Of a stretch of DNA of 64,000 nt, positions 9,063 through 18,125 are shown piece by piece (within the stretch, counting starts at the first letter, position 1; each line of letters opens with the position of its first letter). The notes under the pieces were generated by a model, which was given only the letters and a program-made list of their open reading frames with translations, was not told where the DNA came from and made no database searches. Source of the DNA: CAYOXX01 sp964408025. Its GTDB lineage: Bacteria; Acidobacteriota; DATKUA01. Where the stretch lies: assembly GCA_964408025.1 (NCBI GenBank), contig CAYOXX010000003.1, forward strand, positions 1 through 64,000. Direction: 5' to 3'. The position numbers and the translations under genes are program-made.

Positions 9063-9146
9063 CGACTTCCTTCAATCAACGCCTACCAATTCGCGTATCG
9101 CTTCGCACGTCGCGGGGAACAGCGGCTCCCCATCGACTCCGTATTC

Positions 9147-12100
9147 TCACCGAGGACGGCAGTACTTCCTGGCGGCCTTGTGCTCCGGCTTCAGATGAGT
9201 CTGCGGCCGCACCTGGCCGCCCGAAACATCGGCTTTGAACCTGCGCGAGGCTTGATGGTGCTCGATCACCGGTAGGTGATCCTCGCCGGGATCGATTTCC
9301 CAGTCGTAGATACGGGTGTAGGCCTGGGGCAACCACAAGGTCTCCAGCGGGAACTCGCGGACGGTATCCTCCCAGGCAAGATCGAGGTGGATCTGATCCC
9401 AGGTGAGAGGATCGGCGGCAGACCGCTCCGCCCACTTCCGCAGGAGCTTCTCCGCATTCTCGGTCGAGTTGAAGAACAAAGTACCGCTGGAGAACTGCCA
9501 GCCGTAAACCTTGTGGATCGCGAAGTCGCTTGTGGCATCCGACAGCAGCGTCGGCAGCCGATGGAAGATCGCGTCGGCGTCGACCCAGAGCACCGGTTTG
9601 CCCAGCTTATTCCAGCTCTCGAGAACGAAGTCGGCCTTCAGCGCACAGTTCTCCTCCCACGATTCGCGGGGCGCAATGCCGACGATCCGGTGCTCCAGCC
9701 CCAGGGACAGCAAGCTGGACTCGAGGTTCTTCGCCTCGTCCTCGTATGGGGTGCCGATGGTGTAGAAGCTCAGCACCACCGGCAGAGATCTTCCCTCTTC
9801 GAGTTCGGGACACGAGGGCTGCTGCCGGGTGCCGCCCCACCAGAGGTGGGAAGAGGACGTGACGGAACAGCCGCCCATGCTCCCGTGGTCGAATAAGCCG
9901 TCTTTCAGCACGTCGAATTCGGTTTGTTCCGAACCGATTACTACCAGCGTGTCGTCCGGTCCCATTTGCGACCGCAGTAATTCCGCGCGATACGGGTCGA
10001 GCGGATCGGCCACGCACACCAGCCGCGGACCTGCGGGGCGGCCGATGTCGAGATCGGGTTCCACGAAGGCCGTTTCGCTTTTTCCCGCCGCCAGAGCGAG
10101 CACTCTGCGCCGCTGGGTTTTACCCAGGTAAGATCCCCGGTGTCGCAGGAACGCCTTCAGTCGCCTCTCGATCTGCAACGGAAGAACCGATATCCGGTTT
10201 CCGCGTGAGCCTACAGCCGGGGATTTCCCCTGCGACCGCTTCCACGATGTCGCTTTACGGGCATTCGACTCTGAACGGCTTGGTTTCCTGATCCTGGCCA
10301 CTACCAGGCTCCCTTCAGCGCGTCGGTCGGCGGTTTCGTTATGTACCGCCTTGGCTTCAGGATTCCCATTCGGAGTCGACGCCGAAACGGATTCCAAACT
10401 ATAGACAGATTCGATATCGAAGAACTCTTCTACCGACGAAATGAAGCGCGAACGGAGGTTATTACCGGTCTCATGCGCACCGGGCGGCCGGTCGGCACGA
10501 GACGATAGGATAATCAAGCCGCCGGGCCTGACCACCCTGTTGAGTCCCGTCAACAGCTCTCTCAAGCCCTTCGCTTTCCCCGGTGCCTGAAAGCGAACTG
10601 CGGCGTCAAATTTCCCCAGGCTTTCAGGAGGTTTGCCGGCTTCAGCTACCTGAAAGTGTACGCTGTCGATCTTGTGGTTTCGGTTGGCGTAATCAATGTT
10701 GTTCGGGTCGCCATCCAGGCCCAGCACCTCCGCCGCGCCCCTCAAGCGCATCAGCCGCGCACCAAAGCCGGTGCCGCAGGCGGCATCGAGCACTCTCATT
10801 CCAGGGAGCCTTTCGGCGGCTGATGCGTAGAAGTCCAAGTTAAGAAGAAGTCCGCCAAAAGAGGAAGTCGGGTTGTGGCCGGCCTGTCCCTCCTGACCCA
10901 CCTCTGGTTGCTCGAGCGACCGGTCGTTCTCCATCTCTCGGTTTGTATAAATACGCTTAACCGCAACGGCGATAAGTCTATGGGGATTAATCTCCTCCAG
11001 GAGTTTTATCTCGAAATACGATTCCAGTAGCAGGCGGAAACGCTCTTCGGAAAACCGGCCGGGACTTATGGCACTGCAATCGGGATTAGATTCCACCGGC
11101 ACTGTTGCAACGTAGTACCCGCCAGGCTTCAGCACCCGATGGACTTCGCCCACCGAGAGCTCCGGGAATTCCAGCTTCTCGAGGTCGTCGATCTGGGTTA
11201 CCAGGTCGAAAACGTCGTCGCGGAATAGCAGACGCTCGGCACTACCGAATGTGAAACTGATCTTTTCGTTCGCGTAATGGAAGCGAGCGAGGCTCAGTGA
11301 ATTTGGATCATCTTCTACTGCGTAGACATGAGATGCCCTGTCCGCGAGCAAGCTGGCGCCGTAGCCGCCACCGATGTTCAACGCCATTCCATTCAATTTC
11401 AGATGGGCTATTGCGGTCTTGAAGACCCGATCGAGATAGGCTCGGCCGCCGGAATCCGAAGTCTCGTCGCCTTCGCCGTGGGTGATCTTCCCGTGCGTGA
11501 CCGGGAACAAGCCGGGATTTGCTTTCACGAAGTTATGTAGTGAAGTCAGCTTCCCGTCTCGGGTGGCGATGAACGCCGACCGGAAACCACCGAGGAGTGC
11601 GAAGTCGATCAGGTGCTCAAATCCTCTTCCGTCTTCATTGTTGATCGGAATGATAACCGCCGTTTTGCCGCAGTCGACAAACGATTCAAGCTGATCCCGC
11701 ATCCGGCGAGGCGTGAATCTGTCCCCTCGGTATGGAATCACCGCACTCCCCTTCTCATACCGGTCCAGGTTGTCCTTGTTGGCTTCCAGGACCGACAGCT
11801 TCTTCAGGCGAAAGATCTTTCGCACGGCCTTCAGCACCGCCTGAAACGATCCCCAGGGGATACAGCGCGGGATCAGGATCGAATCGTAGTCGCCGGTAAT
11901 GTCGTCCAAGAGGGATTCTGATTCCGCCTTGAGTCTGGTTATCTCAGTGTGCAGAAATCTGAACTCGCCGTAATGTTGTTTGAGAACGTCTTCCGCCTGC
12001 ACGGGATTCAATAATTCAACCGCGTGCGAAATCTCCCAGTTATCCAGTTCGAGGAAGAAGTCCGGCGAGTAGTCGGCGTCCTTCCATCTCTTGAGCCAGC

Positions 12101-13241
12101 CGCTGAGGTAGCTGCCATCGGCGGTCAGCGATTCCAGCGTATGAATGTAGCGAAAAGTGAGGAAGCGCAGCAGCGCCATCCTGCTCTCGACCGGCGCGGG
12201 CTGGACTTTGTCCAAATCGCTTAGTCTATTGTTGCCTAGAGCTGCCAGGTTGCTGTCGCCGAATGCCGCCAGCGTCTTGCCCCAAAGGTAGGCATGGATG
12301 CCGACGGTCGAGCTGATGGTCGCCACGGCATCCAGCTCCGGCATCAGGAACTCCGACGACATGTGGGCCATGTTTCGCGGCAGAAAGATCAGGTTGGGCC
12401 ATTCGGATTCGAGCTGCTTCTCCAGACTCGGCGGGAAGTACATCCCCACGCGGCAGGTTATGCAGGCGGCCCAGCCTTCGGGCAGCTCCGAGAGCCAGCT
12501 CATTATCGTCTCTGTGAGGGTCGCCGGCTTGAATGCCCCCTCGATTGTGGGCCAGTCTCCAGGTTGGAGCGCAAACAGAACCACCTTCCGCCCGCCGCTC
12601 TTGCTGCGGATGAAGTTGGAAAGGTGCCTGGTGTAGGTGTGAAAGCGAACCGGATCGTCAAAGTACGTCTGGAAGAGGTCCTTTAGTTGCGCCAGCGTCT
12701 CGCCTGCCATCGGGGCTGCGTTTATCTCGTCCAGCTTTGTCACCAGCATGCTCTCTCTCTGGTGGCCGAGGGGATCGAAGAAGAGAGAATGTTTGGTGAA
12801 CTTTCGCAAGAGAGGACTCATCTCGGTGAAGAGAATCGCCGAGGGCTCCAGGGCCGCCCTCAGGTAGCGATTCTGCGTGAATGAGAAGGTCACTTGCGGC
12901 TGGAACTCCTCGCCGGCACGACGAAGCAGCGCCTCGAGCGGCGGGTTTGCCGCATCGGCGGATTCGGGAAGGAATAGGTCTTTGAGGTATCGCTTCTTAT
13001 CGAACTCGAATGCCTGGAGCAGATCTTTCTGTTCGGCGACCAGATACCAATCCAGGTAGTCGCCGAGCCTGGATTTGAGCGAACCACAGAGTGCATCGCT
13101 CGAGACGAGGCCGAAATGGTCGCCCGTCGCGGCCAGCTTTGAAGCCCTGACAATGCCCTCTATCCAATCGGTCCAGGTCAGCATCTCCAGGGGGTTATCC
13201 CTGAATGTTACCGGCTCGACGTAGAAAAGAATCCTGCTCAT
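9147..13241 (-). CDS. 1364-residue multidomain protein: two methyltransferase domains and a C-terminal glycosyltransferase-like domain
   Basis: Domains in order. Residues 1-370 look like a GT-B or capsule-synthesis type region (ISSTVGIHAYLWGKTLAAFG near 310). Residues 450-590 are a Rossmann-like region I do not recognise. Residues 600-765 are a SAM methyltransferase with motif I LNIGGGYG at 621-628 and acidic loop VEDD at 642-645. Residues 795-985 are a second methyltransferase with VLDAACGTGFG at 817-827 and GLDGDP at 841-846. A basic linker follows. Residues about 1150-1340 are a nucleotide-diphospho-sugar transferase-like domain with DxD motif WVDADAIFHRLP at 1219-1230. One frame runs uninterrupted through all of it. 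Such a protein could build, methylate and extend a glycan. It lies between a GT-B gene and two sulfotransferase genes. Confidence 0.8.
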   Translation of the reverse strand: MSRILFYVEPVTFRDNPLEMLTWTDWIEGIVRASKLAATGDHFGLVSSDALCGSLKSRLGDYLDWYLVAEQKDLLQAFEFDKKRYLKDLFLPESADAANPPLEALLRRAGEEFQPQVTFSFTQNRYLRAALEPSAILFTEMSPLLRKFTKHSLFFDPLGHQRESMLVTKLDEINAAPMAGETLAQLKDLFQTYFDDPVRFHTYTRHLSNFIRSKSGGRKVVLFALQPGDWPTIEGAFKPATLTETIMSWLSELPEGWAACITCRVGMYFPPSLEKQLESEWPNLIFLPRNMAHMSSEFLMPELDAVATISSTVGIHAYLWGKTLAAFGDSNLAALGNNRLSDLDKVQPAPVESRMALLRFLTFRYIHTLESLTADGSYLSGWLKRWKDADYSPDFFLELDNWEISHAVELLNPVQAEDVLKQHYGEFRFLHTEITRLKAESESLLDDITGDYDSILIPRCIPWGSFQAVLKAVRKIFRLKKLSVLEANKDNLDRYEKGSAVIPYRGDRFTPRRMRDQLESFVDCGKTAVIIPINNEDGRGFEHLIDFALLGGFRSAFIATRDGKLTSLHNFVKANPGLFPVTHGKITHGEGDETSDSGGRAYLDRVFKTAIAHLKLNGMALNIGGGYGASLLADRASHVYAVEDDPNSLSLARFHYANEKISFTFGSAERLLFRDDVFDLVTQIDDLEKLEFPELSVGEVHRVLKPGGYYVATVPVESNPDCSAISPGRFSEERFRLLLESYFEIKLLEEINPHRLIAVAVKRIYTNREMENDRSLEQPEVGQEGQAGHNPTSSFGGLLLNLDFYASAAERLPGMRVLDAACGTGFGARLMRLRGAAEVLGLDGDPNNIDYANRNHKIDSVHFQVAEAGKPPESLGKFDAAVRFQAPGKAKGLRELLTGLNRVVRPGGLIILSSRADRPPGAHETGNNLRSRFISSVEEFFDIESVYSLESVSASTPNGNPEAKAVHNETADRRAEGSLVVARIRKPSRSESNARKATSWKRSQGKSPAVGSRGNRISVLPLQIERRLKAFLRHRGSYLGKTQRRRVLALAAGKSETAFVEPDLDIGRPAGPRLVCVADPLDPYRAELLRSQMGPDDTLVVIGSEQTEFDVLKDGLFDHGSMGGCSVTSSSHLWWGGTRQQPSCPELEEGRSLPVVLSFYTIGTPYEDEAKNLESSLLSLGLEHRIVGIAPRESWEENCALKADFVLESWNKLGKPVLWVDADAIFHRLPTLLSDATSDFAIHKVYGWQFSSGTLFFNSTENAEKLLRKWAERSAADPLTWDQIHLDLAWEDTVREFPLETLWLPQAYTRIYDWEIDPGEDHLPVIEHHQASRRFKADVSGGQVRPQTHLKPEHKAARKYCRPR

Positions 13242-13439
13242 TCGCTCCGCTAGGCTCCGAAAACGTTCCTAGTATCGAAGGCTTCCGTACAGATTGATCA
13301 CCAAGTATAAACCGCCCTCCCTAATCGTATCGGCCGCCCGACGAGATCCTTTATTTTGTTCCAGCTCAGCTTACCAAAAACCTCCCGTAGTTTTGTGTTC
13401 ATGGTAGCTTACCGGCCCGACGGCATCCGCTCTCGGGCT

Positions 13440-14690
13440 TTATTGTCCATCGACGAACTTGAAATCCGGAGCTTTCCCGAGAAGGTAGAGAACCAGTTTT
13501 TCCAGCCGTTCTCCCGCCTTTCCGTCGCCGTCGTAGTTGAAGTCCCTCGCCAGACGCCGCATCGTCTCGACATACACGCCGCGGTAGCCTTCGTCCTCCA
13601 GCAATCCCAGCAGCCGCATCAACTCCTCGAATTCCGTCGCCTTGAGCACCGGGTGGCGGTCCAGGAACAGCCTGTCGTGCCAGCGCGGGTGGATGTCGAT
13701 CACCGGGGCGCCGCAGATCATCGCCTCTACTCCGAGGCCGGAGCCGTAGACGAGGGCGCAAAAGCAGTGCCTGAGCAGGGTTTCCGCATCCGTGTCGACT
13801 ACCGCGATCCGATCGCCCAGGCCGCTCTCGGCGATCTTTCTTCCGAACCAGCCGCTGGTACCGAATCCGTAGTGCCTGTGGAGAGGGTGCAGCTTGACGA
13901 CGAGGCCGTATTCGGGCCGGGCTCGAAGCATTTCGAAACAGTTCTCCAGCACCCGCAGCGGCTCGCTCAGGCTACGCCAGTAGTTGCCGGAGCTGCCGGG
14001 ATCAAACCAGGTCCATGCCAGCAGGACGGGCTTGAGGCCGCGCGGCAGCAGCTTTGGGAAGGGATTCTCCGCAGCGCGGTGGCGGTACAGTCCGTCCCAG
14101 GCCGGATTGCCGACCAGTGCCTGCCTGCTGCCTCCGCGGCCCTGGAGACGCTTCAGGGATTCACGACAAATCACGGCGTTCACGTCGGCGGAGTGATGGT
14201 CGAGGAAAGTGTAGGCTGCACGGATGCCGTGTTCGACGTGCAGCGAGGTGATGCCGGATCGACTCGCCAGCGCGAACGCCATGCGCGACTCCGGAGTGAA
14301 CTCGTTGCCGCTGATGATCAGTTTCGGCTCGAATCTCGCTATGGCTGCGGCGCAGGCGTGCGCGAAGCTGGCGGCTGAAGGCAGAAATCTGCCTAGGCGG
14401 GAGCGCAGCCTGTCCTCGTCTAGGTCGCTGAATCCTGCTGCTGTAGCTTTCCGTACTATCTCGTCGGAGAATCTGCGGACTACTCGCTCGACCTCGTCCG
14501 CAGCGGAGGCGAGGGCATCGTTTGCGGCCGAGGATATGTCATCGGAGAGAACCGACGGCACCGGTGGCTCTATCCCGGCAAGTCGCTGCCGGTCCAGCGT
14601 GAGAACGCGCACGCCGTGAGCGCGTAGGGTATCGACGAGGCCGCCGTGAACGCGCGGGAACAGGTTTACTACCAGGACAGTTTCATTCAT
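13440..14690 (-). CDS. GT-B-type polysaccharide biosynthesis protein (capsule/CDP-glycerol transferase-like)
   Basis: A 416-residue protein with the two-domain layout of capsule polysaccharide synthesis and UDP-GlcNAc epimerase-like GT-B proteins. ISGNEFTPESRM and SLHVEHGIRA mark the end of the first domain. VVKLHPLHRHYG and YGSGLGVEAMICGAPVIDI mark the nucleotide-sugar site of the second. It probably transfers a sugar or a nucleotide-activated residue to a surface glycan. The start overlaps the stop of the zinc-ribbon gene by eight bases, so the two are likely co-translated. The exact family is uncertain. Confidence 0.75.
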   Translation of the reverse strand: MNETVLVVNLFPRVHGGLVDTLRAHGVRVLTLDRQRLAGIEPPVPSVLSDDISSAANDALASAADEVERVVRRFSDEIVRKATAAGFSDLDEDRLRSRLGRFLPSAASFAHACAAAIARFEPKLIISGNEFTPESRMAFALASRSGITSLHVEHGIRAAYTFLDHHSADVNAVICRESLKRLQGRGGSRQALVGNPAWDGLYRHRAAENPFPKLLPRGLKPVLLAWTWFDPGSSGNYWRSLSEPLRVLENCFEMLRARPEYGLVVKLHPLHRHYGFGTSGWFGRKIAESGLGDRIAVVDTDAETLLRHCFCALVYGSGLGVEAMICGAPVIDIHPRWHDRLFLDRHPVLKATEFEELMRLLGLLEDEGYRGVYVETMRRLARDFNYDGDGKAGERLEKLVLYLLGKAPDFKFVDGQ

Positions 14691-15093
14691 GATCGTCCCG
14701 ACGCTCGATCTGTTCCAGAAGATCGTCCATCAGGATCGCCGCCAACGACTTACCCAGCAGCGGCAGGATATTCACATCCTCCACGACCAGCGATGCTTCC
14801 TCGTCGGAGTCCTGCGCCGACACCGCGCTGTAAGCGAGTCGGTCGATTGCTATCATTTCTTCGTGAGAAGGGATAAAGCGGTCGCGCCGATAAGCCTCCA
14901 GCAGGTCCTCCTGGCGCCGGCGATACGAAGTGCCGCATTGCGGACACGTGACCTCGCGATCCCACTCCACGGAGAACCGTTCTTCCTCGGCGAAGCTGCC
15001 GCCGCAGCCGGGGCACCTGTAAGTTATATCGAAGTAAAAACAGGAGATGGATCTGATGCCGACGCTTTGTACCTCGATAGCCTGTCCCGGCAT
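14683..15093 (-). CDS. Zinc-ribbon protein of unknown function
   Basis: A 136-residue protein with two CxxC pairs (YRCPGCGG near residue 27 and VTCPQCGTSY near 50), forming a zinc ribbon. An acidic/helical C-terminal half follows (EDVNILPLLGKSLAAILMDDLLEQIERR). I do not recognise the family. It is the first gene of the minus-strand glycan unit and overlaps the following GT-B gene by eight bases, so it may be a regulatory or accessory subunit. The divergent pseG operon begins 385 bases away. Confidence 0.65.
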   Translation of the reverse strand: MPGQAIEVQSVGIRSISCFYFDITYRCPGCGGSFAEEERFSVEWDREVTCPQCGTSYRRRQEDLLEAYRRDRFIPSHEEMIAIDRLAYSAVSAQDSDEEASLVVEDVNILPLLGKSLAAILMDDLLEQIERRDDHE

Positions 15094-15477
15094 GTCCGCA
15101 CTCCCGAGTCCGCCATTGTTCCCGCCGCAAAATGAAAAATCGATTCGTGATTCTGCGGCGCTGACTTTTTCCCTGCGGCGGATTCAAGTTACCCCGGTAG
15201 AACGAGACAGTCAATTATACCCGGCCGCCTTCGGTCCCCGACTTAAGGACGGATCGGCTGACGCGCTGCGCCTCGCGACAGCTCCGCCGGGAGTACCCAT
15301 CCGCTTTTCGCTTGCAATGAATTTACCGTTATCTATAAGGTAAGTATCCGAGTTTTCCAGCCGGCGCCGGCGGCAGAGTGGATTCGACGGTGGTTATCAT
15401 GCGGAATCCTCTCTTTCAACGACTGTGATGCAAAGAGTGCCGGGACAGGCCGGTGGACAGGGGACGATTCCGGTAAT
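15094..15477. other. Divergent promoter region between two glycan operons
   Basis: 384 bases without a gene separate the minus-strand zinc-ribbon/GT unit from the plus-strand pse operon. Apart from a candidate promoter at 15312-15339, I see no repeat, RNA or clear terminator. Confidence 0.5.
15312..15339 (+). promoter_or_regulatory. Candidate sigma-70-type promoter for pseG operon
   Basis: TTGCAA (15312-15317) and TATAAG (15334-15339) are separated by 16 bases. This would give a leader of about 130 bases before pseG. No transcription data; found by eye. Confidence 0.4.
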
Positions 15478-16518
15478 GTGGTCGTGAGAGCCGAAGTAAT
15501 AATCCGCGCCGACGGTTCCGAGGCTATCGGTATGGGCCACATCGTGCGCTGTTCCTCGCTGGCGGCAGCCTTGAGCCGGCGAGGAGCCAGTGTGCATTTT
15601 GCTCTGCGACCGTCCGCTGCGGCGGAAGAGCACCTCGAGAAGCAAGGGCAGAACTTCACCATCCTGGACGACGCAGATTCACCAGCTGGCGAAACGGAAA
15701 GGGTTGTCGAGATCGCCCGGAGGCTGGGGGCGAAAATCGGCGTCGTCGATCATTACTCCCTCGACCCTACGTATCACCGGGCGCTCAGGGAAGCCACCGG
15801 CTGCCTGGCGTGCATCGACGACAACTTCCTCGCCTCGAGCGCGGCCGATATCGTGATCAATCAAAACCTGCACGCTGACGCGGAGTCGTACGAGGGAAAG
15901 GTGTCGAGTGCTGCTAAGCTGCTCCTCGGTCCCCGCTACGCCCTGCTGCGGCTGGAGTTTGCCCGCGCGCACCGGGAGACACCAGAGATCCACGAAAAGA
16001 TAGAAAGGGTCCTGATCAGCTTCGGTGGCGGCGATCCGGAAAACGCCACGGCGCTCTGCCTCAGAGGCCTGGACAAGGTTGGCAGGGGGCTTCGAATCGA
16101 CGCCGTCGTCGGCGCCGCCTTCGAGCATCACGGCGAGCTGGAGGAGCTGATCCCGACGATGGCCTGCGACGTTATGCTGCACAGGGACATCGACTACATC
16201 GATCGCCTCATGCTCGAGGCCGATCTGGCGTTCTGCGCCGGGGGAACCACCTGCTGGGAGATCCAGTGCCTCGGCCTGCCATCTATTATCACCGTTCTCG
16301 CGGAAAATCAGCAGGCGATAGCTGAATCGCTGCACCGCTACCGCTCAGCGATTTGCCTGGGGCGCCGCGACGACCTCGACGAAAGCGCGTACACGGCTTC
16401 TTTTTTGAGGCTGGATGCCGATAAGCAGAGAAGGGGTGAAATGTCCGCCCTGGCCCTCGAGCTGGTCGACGGGCTTGGAGCGGATAGGGTTGCAGCGGAG
16501 CTTTACGCCGCACTGTGA
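15478..16518 (+). CDS. pseG: UDP-2,4-diacetamido-2,4,6-trideoxy-beta-L-altropyranose hydrolase
   Basis: Removes UDP from the doubly N-acylated 2,4,6-trideoxy altrose sugar nucleotide, the step before condensation to pseudaminic acid. The 346-residue protein is a GT-B fold hydrolase with the hallmark N-terminal loop GMGHIVRC (GxGHxxR, residues 18-25). The C-terminal nucleotide site includes LISFGGGDPENAT and FCAGGTTCWEIQCLGLP. Translation seems to begin at GTG 15478; a GTG two codons later is possible. No strong Shine-Dalgarno is visible. It heads a five-gene plus-strand operon. Because the following genes include a formyltransferase rather than a clear PseH, its natural substrate may be the N-formyl analogue. 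Confidence 0.88.
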   Translation: MVVRAEVIIRADGSEAIGMGHIVRCSSLAAALSRRGASVHFALRPSAAAEEHLEKQGQNFTILDDADSPAGETERVVEIARRLGAKIGVVDHYSLDPTYHRALREATGCLACIDDNFLASSAADIVINQNLHADAESYEGKVSSAAKLLLGPRYALLRLEFARAHRETPEIHEKIERVLISFGGGDPENATALCLRGLDKVGRGLRIDAVVGAAFEHHGELEELIPTMACDVMLHRDIDYIDRLMLEADLAFCAGGTTCWEIQCLGLPSIITVLAENQQAIAESLHRYRSAICLGRRDDLDESAYTASFLRLDADKQRRGEMSALALELVDGLGADRVAAELYAAL

Positions 16519-16563
16519 CCGTCGGTTTATTCAGGCAGGGGCATATCCAGTACCGGTTGACGC

Positions 16564-17289
16564 ATGACGAAGATCGTTACAATAGTCCAGGCGCGCACCG
16601 GATCGACGCGCCTTCCAGGAAAGGTGCTCTTACCGCTGGCGGGCGAGCCGATGATACTGCGCATGCTGGAGCGCCTGCGATACAGTCGCCTGTGCGGAAA
16701 GACCATCTGCGCCACTTCCGACCTGCCCGGCGACGACGCGGTCGAGCGGACATGCGCGGACGCCGGCTACGAGGTCTTCCGGGGCGACGAAAGCGATGTG
16801 CTCGACAGATACTATAGGGCTGCCGGCGGCAGCGACGCTGAAGTCGTCGTCCGCTGCACCGGAGATTGCCCGCTGATCGATCCCCAGGTGGTGGACTCGG
16901 TGCTGGAGAAGTTCCTAAAAGGCGGTCACGACTACGTCAGCAACATCGGGGTCCGAACCTTTCCACACGGGCTGGACACCGAAGCGATGAGCTTCGAAGC
17001 CCTGGAGCGGGCCTGGAGCGAGGCGAAGCTGCCGCAGGAGCGGGAGCACGTGACCCTCTACATCCGCAACCACCCCGAGTTGTTCAGGCTGGGAAATGTC
17101 GAGCGGGACCCACCCTTAAGCCGCTACCGCTGGACCGTGGACCACGAGGAGGATTACCGCCTGGTATCTCGTATCTACGAACAGCTCTACCGGGAGGATA
17201 GACTGTTCACGACGTCGGAGATCGTCGCGCTGCTTGAGCGGCAGCCCGAATTGTGCTTAATGAATGATCACCTGGCTGTCTTCAAGTGA
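16564..17289 (+). CDS. spsF: SpsF-type nonulosonic acid cytidylyltransferase
   Basis: A 241-residue nucleotidyltransferase of the SpsF/CMP-NeuAc synthetase-like group. The N-terminal nucleotide loop is IVQARTGSTRLPGKVLLPLAG, the metal-binding region is VVRCTGDCPLIDP, and the C-terminal part YRWTVDHEEDYRLV is typical of SpsF. It would activate the nonulosonic acid as a CMP sugar before transfer, the role of PseF in Campylobacter, although this protein is of the SpsF branch rather than the classic PseF branch. It follows pseG by 45 bases and precedes the formyltransferase by 24. CMP-pseudaminate synthesis is inferred from context. Confidence 0.82.
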   Translation: MTKIVTIVQARTGSTRLPGKVLLPLAGEPMILRMLERLRYSRLCGKTICATSDLPGDDAVERTCADAGYEVFRGDESDVLDRYYRAAGGSDAEVVVRCTGDCPLIDPQVVDSVLEKFLKGGHDYVSNIGVRTFPHGLDTEAMSFEALERAWSEAKLPQEREHVTLYIRNHPELFRLGNVERDPPLSRYRWTVDHEEDYRLVSRIYEQLYREDRLFTTSEIVALLERQPELCLMNDHLAVFK

Positions 17290-17313
17290 GCTGGACTGAC
17301 ACGGTAAGAGAAT

Positions 17314-18075
17314 ATGAAAAGAATCTTCTACATGGGAAACAACCGGCTGGGCTGGGAAGTGTGCCGGTGGCTGGTGGAGTCGGGGGAACCGATTGTCGGC
17401 GCCGCCTTGCACCCGCCTCAACGGCGCAAGTACGGGGAGGAGATCACCGGCTGCTTGCCCCCCGGCGCTCCGGTATTTCCCGCCGATCGGCTCCATGAAC
17501 CCGAAATCATGGAAGAAATCTCAGCGCTCGGTGCCGATCTGGGAGTCAGCGTTCTTTTCGGATATATTCTGAGGAAACCGTTCCTCGAAATCTTCCCCCA
17601 CGGCTGCATCAATCTGCACCCGGCGCTGCTTCCCTACAACAGGGGATCGTATCCCAACGTCTGGAGCATAGTGGAGGGAACCCCGGCCGGCAGCACCATC
17701 CACTTCATCGACGCGGGCATCGACACCGGAGACATCGTCGCCCAGCGAGAAGTGGCCGTCGAGCCGGTGGATACGGGCGAGACCCTCTACGGGAAACTCG
17801 AGCGAGCGTCCCTCGAGCTGTTCCGCGACACCTGGCCTCTGATCAAAGCTGGCGAGACGACGGCGAGGCCCCAGAGTCCGGACTCCGGCACCAGCCATCG
17901 CCTCAAGGACATCGGGAAGATTGACGAGATCAAGTTGGAGAAGAGCTACCGCGCCCGCGACCTGATCAACATCCTCAGGGCGCGCACTTACCCCCCTTAC
18001 AAGGGAGCCTACTTCGAAGAGGGGGGCAGGAAGGTCTACCTCCGCTTGCAACTGGAATACGAGGAGGAAGAGTGA
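17314..18075 (+). CDS. Sugar N-formyltransferase (methionyl-tRNA formyltransferase-like)
   Basis: A 253-residue formyltransferase domain. The catalytic triad of the Fmt/ArnA family is intact: Asn100 and His102 in INLHPALLPYNRGS and Asp137 in DAGIDTGDIV. The protein is shorter than tRNA formyltransferases and lacks their full C-terminal tRNA-binding domain, so it is best read as a sugar N-formyltransferase using N10-formyl-tetrahydrofolate. Lying between the cytidylyltransferase and pseI, it most likely formylates the 4-amino group left by PseC, which becomes N7 of pseudaminic acid. That would yield a 5-N-acetyl-7-N-formyl form, known from some other bacteria. Its last bases precede pseI by about 50. 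Confidence 0.82.
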   Translation: MKRIFYMGNNRLGWEVCRWLVESGEPIVGAALHPPQRRKYGEEITGCLPPGAPVFPADRLHEPEIMEEISALGADLGVSVLFGYILRKPFLEIFPHGCINLHPALLPYNRGSYPNVWSIVEGTPAGSTIHFIDAGIDTGDIVAQREVAVEPVDTGETLYGKLERASLELFRDTWPLIKAGETTARPQSPDSGTSHRLKDIGKIDEIKLEKSYRARDLINILRARTYPPYKGAYFEEGGRKVYLRLQLEYEEEE

Positions 18076-18125
18076 AACCGCCCCGGCTAAGCGCCAAACG
18101 GCGAGCCGGGCGATGGGAGGAGACG

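Noticed and set aside
15180..15230. Sigma-28-type flagellar promoter before pseG (TCAAGTT followed by CGAGACAG)
   Set aside because: The -10 part does not match GCCGATAA well enough; only the first half fits.
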